In this document: one piece after another, positions 18,037 to 26,603 of the stretch | How positions within the stretch are numbered: the stretch's first letter is position 1 | Layout: each line of letters opens with the position of its first letter | NCBI GenBank assembly: GCA_025350905.1 | Contig: JANXWY010000461.1 | Location: 1-43,105, forward strand | Direction of reading: 5' to 3' | Length of the DNA stretch: 43,105 nt | Source of the DNA: Verrucomicrobiota bacterium | Lineage (GTDB): Bacteria; Verrucomicrobiota; Verrucomicrobiia; Limisphaerales; JADLHS01 | Notes under the pieces: generated by a model | Database searches by the model: none | What the model saw: the letters and a program-made list of their open reading frames with translations, nothing else | What the model was told of the DNA's origin: nothing | Program-made: the position numbers and the translations under genes

Positions 18037-18993
18037 ATGTGCCATGGCACCGGCAGTCCATCCCAACCGCCTTCACCTGGAGCCGGTGACTCCGACGCGC
18101 AATTGATGCACCAATTCCAAGCGACAATTGATTCGTGGGCCGAGGCCACTTCGGCCGGCCAATTGGAAGCGGCCAACGCCGTCGCCCTACAGGCATTACA
18201 GCTCGCTGGGGAACACGCGCTCAAGCATCCCACGCCCAGCTTGCTGCTGAAGTTGGAAGCCGAGGATTTGGAAGGCAAAGGCGACTGGGCCGCCGCGGAA
18301 GCTGTCCGCCGCCAGGTCTTGGTGCTGGAGGAGTCCGGCGGCAATTCTGGAATGATCGCTAAAGCCCAGATGGATTTGAGCCAATTGCTGCAGATGGTTG
18401 GCCGCGGGGCAGAGGCCCTGCAGGTGGCGACCACGGCGACGGCGTCCGCGCGGCGGACTGAAATGTACCCACTTATTTACCAAGCATTGGAAAGGGAGGC
18501 GCGCGCGGCCCTTGATCAAGGGGATTTGCCGCAGGCCTTGGCGGCGACGGCGGAGGCGCTGCAGATCATTGAGCCAGGCAAACTGACTGAGGGCATGCGC
18601 GCCCGCGCGCTGACCGCCCGCGCCCGATGTCTGCTGGCCAATCATGATTTTACTGGCGCCGATTTACACCTGAGCCTAAGCTGGGAACTGCTCCAATTGC
18701 ATGCCGGCACCAGGCTGCTGCCGGGAATGATCGCTACGTTTGCTCATTGGTGGGAAGTCAAAAGCCAGCTCGGCGAACAACAGGGCGACGGCGACGGCGC
18801 GCGGGCGGCCATAATCCAGGCCATCGATTTTCGACGCCAATGCCAGGGTCCGTACGCGCTTTGCGCCTTGGCCCGGGCGCTCGACCGGCTGGCTTCGATC
18901 TCAAGCGCGACGGGTGATTTCGTGGTGGAGCAACAAGCCCGGAACGAGGCCCGGTCCCTTCGCAACGACCTTAAGTTGGTCGCCGATGATTGA
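18037..18993 (+). CDS. Alpha-helical, TPR-like repeat protein
   Basis: The 318-codon frame encodes an Ala/Leu/Gln-rich helical protein. Repeats of about 40 residues with TPR-like spacing are visible (LEAANAVALQALQLAGEHAL, then GDWAAAEAVRRQVLVLEESG, GRGAEALQVATTATASARR, GDLPQALAATAEALQIIEPG). No signal peptide, membrane segment or catalytic motif is seen. It may be a scaffold, or the C-terminal piece of a larger TPR protein whose front has been lost, because the region upstream shows no likeness. The ATG at 18037 has AGGGA directly against it, which is too close for a good ribosome-binding site; a second ATG at 18106 would begin at MHQFQATIDSWAEA. Its stop overlaps the proposed start of the GH92 gene by 8 bp, suggesting translational coupling. 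Confidence 0.65.
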   Translation: MCHGTGSPSQPPSPGAGDSDAQLMHQFQATIDSWAEATSAGQLEAANAVALQALQLAGEHALKHPTPSLLLKLEAEDLEGKGDWAAAEAVRRQVLVLEESGGNSGMIAKAQMDLSQLLQMVGRGAEALQVATTATASARRTEMYPLIYQALEREARAALDQGDLPQALAATAEALQIIEPGKLTEGMRARALTARARCLLANHDFTGADLHLSLSWELLQLHAGTRLLPGMIATFAHWWEVKSQLGEQQGDGDGARAAIIQAIDFRRQCQGPYALCALARALDRLASISSATGDFVVEQQARNEARSLRNDLKLVADD

Positions 18994-21424
18994 CTTGCCG
19001 CCGAATGAATCTGCAGCCATGACTGATGACGAAAGCGCAAAGCGGCCCAGCGGTGTCGAGCAGCCGATTCCTAAGCCGAGGCCTTGGTGGCAGCGGTGGA
19101 TCAAACGCGCGCTTTACGTGTTGCTTGCGCTTGTGGCGGGGGGCGCCGCGTTCATCGGCGCCTTGGTTTTCGAACACCAACGCATTGTCGGGGCAAAGCC
19201 GGGCCAGTTGCAGACGAAGGTTCAACCAACGGAATTAGGGCGCTGGGTAAATCCCTTCATCGGGACCGGAGGCATTCCCTGGGTCTGCGGACATAACTTT
19301 CCCGGCGCGATGGTGCCGTTCGGAATGGTTCGCCTCGGCCCCGAAACGGCCTCGATGCTGATCCGCAAGCGGGCGCTGAACACTTCCGGTTATTATTATG
19401 GCGATGATCGGATCCTGGGATTCAGCCACACGCGCTTGAACGGCACGGGCGCAACCGATGGCGGACATTTTCTCGTGGTGCCGGCCATCGAGCCGATTCC
19501 GACGCAGGTCTACCGCAGGGGCCACCCCACGAGTTTCTCGCACGGTGAAGAACTCGCGTCGCCCGGTTATTACGCGGTCAACCTCCCGCAACTCGGGACC
19601 CTCGTTGAACTCACCGCCACACCCCGGGTCGGCGTTCATCGTTACACTTTTGGCCAGGGTAAAACGCCGCATCTGCTGCTTGATGTGATGAATGCTCTCG
19701 GCGGCCACAAAAGCCGCGAAGGAAAATTGCGGGTCCTGCCCGCAGCCAAGGAAGTGGAAGGAGCGGTGCGGATTTGGGGGACTTTTTCAAGCCGCTATGG
19801 TGGCATCAAAGCGTATTTTGTGGCCCGATTTAGCCAGCCATTCGCCGCGTTTGATACGTGGCAGAATGAAACGGTTTTCCCAAATCAGACGACGGCGGAG
19901 GGCGATGGCGTAGCCGTCGATCTTGGCTTTGCCGCCACGAACCAGCCACAGGTGATCATCCTAAAACTAGCGATTTCGTACGTCAGCATTGAAAACGCGC
20001 GCGCCAATCTGGAGACCGAAGCCGGCGCCAAAGATTTCGATGCGGTGTTAGCCGAGGCCCAGCAGGCGTGGGACGCCAAGCTGTCGTTGATCAAAGTTTA
20101 CGGCGGTACCGAACCACAAAGGCGGATTTTCTACACCGCGTTGTACCGCGTTTTCCAGATGCCTACGGTTTTCAACGACGCCAAAGGTGAGTATTTGGGG
20201 TTTGACCGCAAGGTTCATCAGACCTCGGACTTCCAATACTTCACGGACCTTTCCCTCTGGGACACCTTTCGGACGGTGCACCCGCTCTACACGTTGATCG
20301 CGCCGCAGGATCAACGGGACATGGTGGTGTCGCTCGTGAAAATGCTGGAGCAAGGCGGCTGGCTGCCGCGCTGGCCTTCGGGCCATGGCTATTCGAACTC
20401 CATGTTGGGCACGCCCGCCGATATCGTGATCGCCGACACCTACCTGAAAGGCATTCGCGACTTCGACGTGGCCGCGGCGTATCAAGCGATGCGGAAAACC
20501 GCGCTGGGGCCGACGCCACCGGGCGCGGCCTTTTCGGGTCGGCAAGGCGTCGAGCATTATTTGCAGTACGGGTATTGTCCGGCGGGGTTAGTGGAACGAT
20601 CTGTATCCCGAACCCTGGAGTTCGCCTGGGCCGACGATGCAATCTCGCGTTTGGCGGAAGCTCTCGGCCATCCCGAAGACGCGACACTCTTTCGGGAACA
20701 TTCGCAGTTCTACCGGAATTTGTGGAATACCAATACCCAGTATTTTCAACCGCGCGATGCACAGGGGATATTCGTCGAGCCCTTCAAACCATTGCTCCTG
20801 ACTTACATGGATCGCGGAGATAAGTTCACTAAAGACTACGTCGAAGGCAGCGCGCTCCAATGGCGTTGGGCGGCGCCGTTTGATGCGCCGGGATTGATCT
20901 CCCGGTTCAAGAGTCGTGAGTATTTCGTTGAGGAACTCAACAGTTTTTTCGCCCGATCCGATCCGGCCATGGGCACATGGACACCCGGCTCATACTATTG
21001 GCACGGCAATGAACCCGATCTCCCCGCCGCCTATTTGTTCAACGCCGCCGGCCGGCCGGACCTCACGCAAAAATGGGCGCGCTGGATTCTGGACCACAAA
21101 TACAGCGATGCCTACGACGGCTTGGACGGCAACGACGACGCCGGCACGCTCTCGGCGTGGTATGTCTTCAGCGCGCTGGGATTCTACCCCATTGCCGGCT
21201 CCGACCGTTATCAACTGGGCGCGCCTTTGTTCGAGAAGACGGAAATAAAATTGAAGGATAAGCCGCTAATGATCATCGCCGAGAATTACGCGCCGAACCA
21301 TCCGTATGTCAGCAGGGTATCCCTGAATGACGTTCCGCTCGACCGCTCCTGGATCCGCCATGCGGAAATCGAGCAAGGTGGAGTTTTGAAGTTCGTGATG
21401 AGCGCAGAACCCGGCCGAAATTAG
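18986..21424 (+). CDS. GH92 family alpha-mannosidase
   Basis: This is an exo-acting, calcium-dependent alpha-1,2-type mannosidase (GH92) that releases mannose from glycans; exact linkage cannot be read from sequence. A membrane anchor at residues 42-62 (LYVLLALVAGGAAFIGALVF) follows a cytoplasmic Pro/Arg-rich stretch, so the enzyme should face the periplasm as a membrane-bound protein. Family motifs are clear: VNPFIGTGG, GHNFPGAMVPFGMVRLGP, LGFSHTRLNGTGATDGGH, then HGNEPDLPAAYLFN (Glu near residue 675 as general acid) and GLDGNDDAGTLSAWYVFSALG (Asp pair near 716). Total length of 812 residues is normal. The ATG at 18986 is chosen because it overlaps the previous stop; an ATG at 19019 is an alternative. 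The frame's upstream extension to 18914 lies inside the previous gene. Confidence 0.94.
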   Translation: MIDLPPNESAAMTDDESAKRPSGVEQPIPKPRPWWQRWIKRALYVLLALVAGGAAFIGALVFEHQRIVGAKPGQLQTKVQPTELGRWVNPFIGTGGIPWVCGHNFPGAMVPFGMVRLGPETASMLIRKRALNTSGYYYGDDRILGFSHTRLNGTGATDGGHFLVVPAIEPIPTQVYRRGHPTSFSHGEELASPGYYAVNLPQLGTLVELTATPRVGVHRYTFGQGKTPHLLLDVMNALGGHKSREGKLRVLPAAKEVEGAVRIWGTFSSRYGGIKAYFVARFSQPFAAFDTWQNETVFPNQTTAEGDGVAVDLGFAATNQPQVIILKLAISYVSIENARANLETEAGAKDFDAVLAEAQQAWDAKLSLIKVYGGTEPQRRIFYTALYRVFQMPTVFNDAKGEYLGFDRKVHQTSDFQYFTDLSLWDTFRTVHPLYTLIAPQDQRDMVVSLVKMLEQGGWLPRWPSGHGYSNSMLGTPADIVIADTYLKGIRDFDVAAAYQAMRKTALGPTPPGAAFSGRQGVEHYLQYGYCPAGLVERSVSRTLEFAWADDAISRLAEALGHPEDATLFREHSQFYRNLWNTNTQYFQPRDAQGIFVEPFKPLLLTYMDRGDKFTKDYVEGSALQWRWAAPFDAPGLISRFKSREYFVEELNSFFARSDPAMGTWTPGSYYWHGNEPDLPAAYLFNAAGRPDLTQKWARWILDHKYSDAYDGLDGNDDAGTLSAWYVFSALGFYPIAGSDRYQLGAPLFEKTEIKLKDKPLMIIAENYAPNHPYVSRVSLNDVPLDRSWIRHAEIEQGGVLKFVMSAEPGRN

Positions 21425-21436
21425 ACGGCACGGAGG

Positions 21437-21515
21437 CTGGGAGCGCTCGCATCCTGGCCGGCGAGTCTCAGGGCTCTTGGTCGCGACCTGCTGGCCAGGA
21501 GGCCAACGCTCCCAG
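21437..21515. repeat. Imperfect inverted repeat (REP-like hairpin)
   Basis: Arms at 21437-21462 and 21490-21515 pair with 22 of 26 positions matching. Both begin, reading inward, with CTGGGAGCG and share TCCTGGCC. The loop is about 27 nt. It begins 13 bp after the GH92 stop codon. No T-run follows, so it is more like a repetitive extragenic palindrome than a classic terminator, although it could stabilise the 3' end of the mRNA. Confidence 0.75.
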
Positions 21516-21543
21516 TCGAAGATTACGGTTCCAAAATCTCAAA

Positions 21544-21846
21544 ATGGCGCAGTTCCATCTCGACTGCCCGTTCAACTTTGTGTGGTGGCTGCAACACAAA
21601 GTTGAAGTAGGAGTCCAAGCGGCTCCTGGAGAGCAGAACCTGATGGACGCCGTGCTGGAACGCGTGAAACAACAGGCGTCTCCGAAGTTGTTCCAGATGT
21701 TCGCCATTTACGCGCTCAAAGGCTGGCCGGTCAAGGATGTAGTCCGGACACTGGCCGTCAGAACGACGCAGGGTTACCTCGCCAAGCATTGCATCGCCGC
21801 CTTGATCAAAAAGGAAATCAAGAATCTCCGGCGGAAAAATAATTGA
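21544..21846 (+). pseudogene. C-terminal remnant of an ECF-type RNA polymerase sigma factor
   Basis: About 100 codons encode LMDAVLERVKQQASPKLFQM, then FAIYALKGWPVKDVVRTLAV and YLAKHCIAALIKKEIKNL. This is sigma region 4, the -35-recognising helix-turn-helix, in the form typical of the ECF sigma factors abundant in Pedosphaera-like Verrucomicrobia. Region 2 and the linker are absent: the ATG at 21544 is followed by about 30 residues without likeness, then region 4 begins. The usual protein is roughly 190 residues, so this is a 5'-truncated copy. Within the helix, the normally conserved residue pattern VARTLGV appears as VVRTLAV. It lies between two intergenic hairpins (21437-21515 and 21930-21962), which suggests a rearranged spot. 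A functional short protein is not excluded. Confidence 0.7.
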
Positions 21847-21929
21847 GATCTATTCCGCGGGAGAATCCGTGAAGGGTCAGACTTCGGCGGGCGGGACAAC
21901 ACTGAGAAAGATCTTGGTTATTTCGGTCA

Positions 21930-21962
21930 GGATCCCACTTCGCAAAGTGGGATCCTTCCTAC
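21930..21962 (-). repeat. GTAGGA-type hairpin repeat
   Basis: Reading the minus strand, the box GTAGGA (21962-21957) is followed by a perfect 11-bp stem (21955-21945 with 21940-21930) and a 4-nt loop. It lies 42 bp beyond the stop codon of the minus-strand glycosidase-like gene, so it could also end or protect that transcript. Its stem sequence differs from the copies at 31.9-33.3 kb, but the box and geometry are shared. Confidence 0.7.
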
Positions 21963-22004
21963 GATTGTTCGATAACTTGATGGAGGCAACCTACGCTCAA
22001 CGTT

Positions 22005-23537
22005 TCATTGCGGGACAATCCGCAGTTCCACCCAGACGATTTTCTGTTCCGGCTCACCGGGCAGTTGCTGGATCTGGATTTCGTTGCAGCCGTCACGGAG
22101 CGATGGGGACGGGTACGAGTGCTGGACCGCCCGGGCGACACCGGAAAACTGCGAGCGATCGGTGAGATCGGTCGTCGGGAGGCATGGCTTGCCGTTGATT
22201 ATGATCTTGAACTTGCTGGCCGCCATGCCGTCGGCCTGGGCCAGACCGGCGATGACCGCCACCTCGGCCTTTTTCGGTGCGGGTCCAATGTAAACTCTGA
22301 ATGTGCCGCCCGTGAAGCCATCCACCGGCAGCACCACGTCACTCGACATGCCGGGGGCGACGGTGTCGCGGTAAGTGATCACATGCCGCCGCGGTTTTTG
22401 GGTGACGGTCTCAAGGCTCAACCCTTCCTGCAACAGCATGCGGTAAGCATCCTGACCACCGGTCATCGGACCGGGATCCAGGTAGTTAAAAAGGTAAATG
22501 GTGTCCGCGCCGCGATAGCGGCCGGCAGCGGCGAATCCGCGCGTAGACGTGAGATCCGCTTCGATGGGTTTCGCCGCCGGATACGGCCGCACGAGAATTT
22601 CCGCGCCCGCCGCCAGCACGATGTTCTTCGCGGGACTCCCGATTCGCTCACGCCACAGTTCGATCGGGATGTCAAAATCGGTCGTGGCCCAGAACGGCGT
22701 CGGCACGAGCATATCCACCAAGCCTTCACGAACCCAGGAGACGCCGTCCATACCTAATCCCTTGGCGGCATCCGGAAGCGTCGGCACGCGCGCGCCGAGC
22801 TTGATGGAATGGCCCCGTTTCCCCGCCCATTGTCGCGTCAAGCCGCGCACCTCGCGCATGAATTGATTCAAGATCACCACGCCTTCCGCTTCCTGGCCGG
22901 GCTGGAAATGATAGCCGAACCGCATCCAATCCAGTTCGAGGCCGTCAGGATCGTAGCGTTCGAGCAACTCCCGGACATAAGCCATGGCGTGTTCGCGCAC
23001 TGCGGGGATGCCGTAATCCAACGCGCGATCGGTCCAGCCTTTGCCGCCGGGCACGCGCCAGTAGTCGGGATGCTTACGCCAAAACGAACTGTGGATGTAA
23101 TTGTCCACGTCATCCACGTTGTGCACATCGTTCATCCGCATGGACAGCCAAGGGGAAATCTTTTTCTCGCGACAGCGCGCGATCCATACGGAGTAGGGAT
23201 CGAGGCCACGTTCATCCAGCAAGCGCGCATTCGCACACCACTTCTTCGCGAATTCTTCCGCCGGCGGATTCTGGCCTTCTCCCAGCTCCCAAATCGCATC
23301 CCGCACCTGGCTGCGATAACTGGCCTTCATCGCGTTGGGACAAAGAAAAAGGTGGGACACCGCCGTGTTCGCGTATTGATCAACGAACGCGTGCAGTCCT
23401 GCGAGGGTCATTTCCTCTGCAGACCGCGAACCGAAGAAATGACTGTCGTCTTCATTGAGTGCCAGCGCCCCGGGCGAATCGTACGGCATTGCACACGCCA
23501 CCCAGAGCCAGAGCAGGAGCGAGAGCGCAAGCGGCAG
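22005..23537 (-). CDS. Putative secreted TIM-barrel glycoside-hydrolase-like protein; start codon unclear
   Basis: The translated frame gives a hydrophobic export signal (LPLALSLLLWLWVACAM) followed by about 480 residues. Barrel-like motifs include VSHLFLCPNAMKASY, WIARCREKKISPWLSMRMND, and YDPDGLELDWMRFGYHF, whose DGLELDW is the kind of strand end that carries catalytic acids in glycosyl-hydrolase-like (GHL) families. Later come GADTIYLFNYLDPG and a C-terminal beta domain. Substrate is unknown. There is no ATG, GTG or TTG in frame within 300 bp upstream of the signal. The nearest canonical codons, a GTG at 23501 and an ATG at 23489, lie inside or after it. I mark the frame from a CTG at 23537. 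A frameshift or a lost start is possible. Confidence 0.7.
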   Translation of the reverse strand: MPLALSLLLWLWVACAMPYDSPGALALNEDDSHFFGSRSAEEMTLAGLHAFVDQYANTAVSHLFLCPNAMKASYRSQVRDAIWELGEGQNPPAEEFAKKWCANARLLDERGLDPYSVWIARCREKKISPWLSMRMNDVHNVDDVDNYIHSSFWRKHPDYWRVPGGKGWTDRALDYGIPAVREHAMAYVRELLERYDPDGLELDWMRFGYHFQPGQEAEGVVILNQFMREVRGLTRQWAGKRGHSIKLGARVPTLPDAAKGLGMDGVSWVREGLVDMLVPTPFWATTDFDIPIELWRERIGSPAKNIVLAAGAEILVRPYPAAKPIEADLTSTRGFAAAGRYRGADTIYLFNYLDPGPMTGGQDAYRMLLQEGLSLETVTQKPRRHVITYRDTVAPGMSSDVVLPVDGFTGGTFRVYIGPAPKKAEVAVIAGLAQADGMAASKFKIIINGKPCLPTTDLTDRSQFSGVARAVQHSYPSPSLRDGCNEIQIQQLPGEPEQKIVWVELRIVPQ

Positions 23538-23989
23538 CCGCCGACCACTCCGGGGCGTGACTGCGCACGGCCGGCTCCCGGTGATGTGCCCGCGCTTACT
23601 CTGAGTACTGGCCTGGAGTTCAGAAGCACATTGTTTTGGGACTAAAGCGTCCTTCAGGCGTGGGTCGAAGCGAAGGCGTTCATGGCCCCAACTTGTAATA
23701 TTCAATGGTTGCCGGCGCAGCGCAGGAAAAAAACAACGGATCACGGACGAAGTTGTATCCCTCTCGAGCCCTAAGTCCAAACCCAAAGACACAGACCCGG
23801 CAAAGCGATCCCGGCCCCCGGCGACCCTTCGGTTGAATCGGCCAGAACCAAACGCAAAACCAGGGACCATGACAGCGCACGAACGATTCGAGCGGTCCGT
23901 TCCAAAAATCCCGACGCGGAAAAAGTTTCGATCCGCAAACCGCAGCTCCCAGCCGGCAACGATGGTGCCCGCGGCCCCGTGCCGCATCC

Positions 23990-24018
23990 TTGCTCTGCGC
24001 GCCGGCCCTTGGCAACAT
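23990..24018 (+). promoter_or_regulatory. Putative promoter of lpxK
   Basis: TTGCTC (23990-23995), a 17-nt spacer and CAACAT (24013-24018) lie 8 nt before the ATG at 24027. This supports that start over the longer frame and predicts a leaderless or nearly leaderless mRNA. Confidence 0.45.
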
Positions 24019-24026
24019 GCGGCCAG

Positions 24027-25199
24027 ATGCGCGAATCATTCCGGGCCTGGGTGGAAAATCTCGAGACGTTTGTCCTGGAGGTCATCTTCGACGAGCGGCG
24101 CGGGGCCAGCGCGAGCATCGTCCGGGCACTGCTATTCGGCGCCTCCAAACTTTTCGCCGTACTGGTCAAGCTGCGCCGATTTCTTTACAACGTCCGCATC
24201 CTGCGCGATGCCACGCTCGGCGTACAGGTCATCGCCATTGGCAATCTGACCGTCGGCGGGACGGGCAAAACGCCGGTCGTTGAAAAATTCGCGCGCGAAC
24301 TGCGCGATGCCGGACGGAATGTGGCCATCCTGTCGCGCGGGTACCGTTCCAAGCCCCCGCCCGTGCATGAATGGTTAAAGAATAAACTCCTGTTCCGCGA
24401 GGACACGACCCCGCCGCGCATTGTGTCCGACGGCAAATCGCTCCTGCTCGATTCCGAGATGGCCGGCGACGAACCGCACATGCTGGCCTCGAATTTGAAG
24501 GATGTTGTCGTGCTGGTGGACAAGGACCGCGTGAAGAGCGGGCGCTACGCGATCGAGAAGTTCGGCTGTGACACCTTGTTGCTCGATGATGGTTTTCAAT
24601 ATTGGGATTTACGCGGCCGGCGGCACGACGTGGTCCTGATTGACCGCCAGCAGCCCTTCGGCAATGAACATCTGCTGCCCCGCGGCACCTTGCGCGAACC
24701 CCCGTCGCACCTGGCCCGGGCGCACACGATCTTCATCACCAAAAGCGACGGCCAGACCGGGGAATTGCGGCGCCGGATCGCGACCCTCAACACCACCGCC
24801 GCCATCATCGAGTGCGTGCATCACCCCATGTATTTCGAGGATGTTTTTACCGGGGAACGGCAGTCGCTCGATTTCATCAAGGGCCGCAAGGTGGGTTCGT
24901 TTAGCGGCATTGCGCAACCGGAAAGCTTCGAACAAAGCCTCGTGCAACTCGGCGGCGAACTGGTTTACGCCAAGCGCTTCGCCGATCACCACCGTTTCAG
25001 CCAGCAGGAAATCCTGAACGCCATCAATCGCGGCAAGAAGCGCCAGGCGGAACTCATCATCACCACCCAAAAGGACGCGGTGCGCTTCCCGAAGCTGGAC
25101 CGCCGCGACCTGCCGATCCTGTTCATGCGCGTGGAAATTAAGATTGTCAGCGGCGCTGATGACTTCCGCGATTGCGTGCGGAAGATTTGTTTCCGCTGA
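24027..25199 (+). CDS. lpxK: Tetraacyldisaccharide 4'-kinase
   Basis: LpxK phosphorylates the 4' position of the tetraacyldisaccharide 1-phosphate precursor, giving lipid IVA in lipid A synthesis at the inner membrane. The P-loop GNLTVGGTGKT (residues 72-82) carries the family-specific form. It is preceded by a hydrophobic helix near 31-50 that would associate with the membrane. Other family blocks are AILSRGYRSK, VVVLVDKDRVKSG, LLLDDGFQYWDL and ITTQKDAVRFPKL. Its 390 residues are a little longer than the E. coli enzyme (328 residues). The upstream extension of the frame to 23979 is not used because the promoter-like boxes overlap it. The heptosyltransferase gene follows after 15 bp on the same strand, so both LPS steps are probably co-transcribed. 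Confidence 0.95.
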   Translation: MRESFRAWVENLETFVLEVIFDERRGASASIVRALLFGASKLFAVLVKLRRFLYNVRILRDATLGVQVIAIGNLTVGGTGKTPVVEKFARELRDAGRNVAILSRGYRSKPPPVHEWLKNKLLFREDTTPPRIVSDGKSLLLDSEMAGDEPHMLASNLKDVVVLVDKDRVKSGRYAIEKFGCDTLLLDDGFQYWDLRGRRHDVVLIDRQQPFGNEHLLPRGTLREPPSHLARAHTIFITKSDGQTGELRRRIATLNTTAAIIECVHHPMYFEDVFTGERQSLDFIKGRKVGSFSGIAQPESFEQSLVQLGGELVYAKRFADHHRFSQQEILNAINRGKKRQAELIITTQKDAVRFPKLDRRDLPILFMRVEIKIVSGADDFRDCVRKICFR

Positions 25200-25214
25200 A
25201 GCCGCCCTATCGTC

Positions 25215-26384
25215 ATGGCCGTGAGTTTTCATCCACCCCCGCGCCGGATTCTGGTGCGCGGCGTGAACTGGCTGGGCGATGCGGTAATGACCACGCCGTC
25301 CCTGATCCGGTTGCGGGAGCACTATCGCTCAGCGCACATCACCATCCTCACACCCACCAAGTTGTGCGACCTGTGGCAGCACCACCCAGCGGTGGATGAA
25401 GTAATCGGCTTCGAGGCGGGCGAAGGGTTGCTTTCTGTGAGTCAAAAATTGCGCGCCGGCAAATTCGATCTCGCGCTCGTGTTGCCCAACTCGCCACGCG
25501 CGGCGCTGGAAACCTGGCTCGCCGGAATCCCGCAGCGGATCGGCTACGCGCGCTCGTGGCGGAACTGGTTGCTCACGCGAGCCGTGCCCACGCGCCCGGG
25601 CCATGTGGCGATGCGGAAACGGACCCCGGATGAAATTCGCGAACTCGTGCGCCGGCCCGGAGCAAAGGCTGGATTCCATGAACCTGATCCGGCCTCGGCT
25701 CACCAGATTCACGAATATCTTGAACTGGCGGGGGCGCTTGGGGCTTCGTCCGCGCCCGTGGCGCCAAGCCTCCACCTCAGAGCTAACGAGCTTGAAACCG
25801 TGGCCAGCAAGTTTCGGTTGGTCTCACCGACCAAGTGGCTGGGGATCAATCCCGGCGCCGAGTACGGTCCGGCCAAACGCTGGCCCGCCGAGCGATTTCT
25901 GTTCATGACGCGCGAAGCCGCCGCGTGGCCGGAGTGGGGGGTGATTTTGTTCGGCGGAAAAGCGGATCTGTTGACGGTGGAAAAAATCGAACGGGAATTC
26001 TGGACCGTGGCGCGGCAATGGTCGTTTCGTCCCCAACTCGTCAACGTCGCGGGCCAGACTTCGCTGCGCGAATTGATGGCGCTGCTCAAGCTTTGCCGGG
26101 TGCTGCTCACGAACGACAGCGGCCCGATGCACGTCGCGGCCGCCCTCGGCACTCCCGTGGTGGTGCCGTTTGGCAGCACCTCGCCGGAACTGACCGGGCC
26201 GGGGTTGCCCGGTGACCCGCGCCATCGCCTGTTGAAATCCGATGCGCCCTGCGCCCCCTGTTTTCTCCGCGAATGTCCGATTGATTTTCGTTGCCTGAAT
26301 GGCATTGGGGTCGAGCGCGTGGCGGCGGCGGTCCTGGAAGCGGTGACGGCCGGCTCCGGCACGGAAAAGCAATCTGAAAGGTAG
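25215..26384 (+). CDS. waaF: Lipopolysaccharide heptosyltransferase II (GT9 family)
   Basis: The 389-residue protein is an ADP-heptose:LPS heptosyltransferase, building the inner core at the cytoplasmic face of the inner membrane. Family features: RILVRGVNWLGDAVMTTPSL at the N-terminus; LGINPGAEYGPAKRWPAERF in the middle, as in WaaF nucleotide-sugar binding; and LTNDSGPMHVAAALGTPVVVPFGSTSPELTGPG near the end, with the Asp-Ser-Gly-Pro-x-His motif of GT9. The Cys-rich end (APCFLRECPIDFRCL) is typical of WaaF. It follows lpxK by 15 bp. The stop codon TAG is supplied by the first bases of a repeated GTAGCCGCCGACG element, so the present C-terminus may have been set by that insertion. The label WaaF rather than WaaC rests on motif form. 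Confidence 0.9.
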   Translation: MAVSFHPPPRRILVRGVNWLGDAVMTTPSLIRLREHYRSAHITILTPTKLCDLWQHHPAVDEVIGFEAGEGLLSVSQKLRAGKFDLALVLPNSPRAALETWLAGIPQRIGYARSWRNWLLTRAVPTRPGHVAMRKRTPDEIRELVRRPGAKAGFHEPDPASAHQIHEYLELAGALGASSAPVAPSLHLRANELETVASKFRLVSPTKWLGINPGAEYGPAKRWPAERFLFMTREAAAWPEWGVILFGGKADLLTVEKIEREFWTVARQWSFRPQLVNVAGQTSLRELMALLKLCRVLLTNDSGPMHVAAALGTPVVVPFGSTSPELTGPGLPGDPRHRLLKSDAPCAPCFLRECPIDFRCLNGIGVERVAAAVLEAVTAGSGTEKQSER

Positions 26385-26465
26385 CCGCCGACGTGCGGAG
26401 GCTTTGGCTATTGACCGGAGCGCTTGGCTCCAGCCGGGCGATTCGAGCCGCCTAACTTAAGCGGC
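26381..26465. repeat. REP-like element overlapping the waaF stop
   Basis: The 22 bp from 26381 match those from 34043 at 19 positions (GTAGYCGCCGACG...GGAGGC). Small hairpins follow: GGAGC/GCTCC around 26417-26431, and GCCGC/GCGGC at 26447-26465. The element supplies the TAG stop of waaF at 26382-26384. Confidence 0.5.
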
Positions 26466-26568
26466 CACGACCAAAGTTGGTATTTTTAATCGGCTCAAAA
26501 GTCCAGAACGCCTAGCGAACTTGATCCTCGCTGGGGTGGGGCTCTTCGCTCCGGTTTGCTTTTGAACT

Positions 26569-26597
26569 TTGAACTTCGTGCGGCGGGCTGCTACTCT
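26569..26597 (+). promoter_or_regulatory. Putative promoter of ftsK
   Basis: TTGAAC (26569-26574), a 17-nt spacer and TACTCT (26592-26597) end 6 nt before the ATG at 26604. A second TTGAAC lies at 26562. Transcription would start at or next to the start codon. Confidence 0.5.
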
Positions 26598-26603
26598 GGC
26601 CGC

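Noticed and set aside
17804-18106. Plus-strand frame before the TPR-like gene
   Set aside because: Ends inside the TPR-like gene in another frame and shows no recognisable domain, so it does not explain a missing N-terminus.
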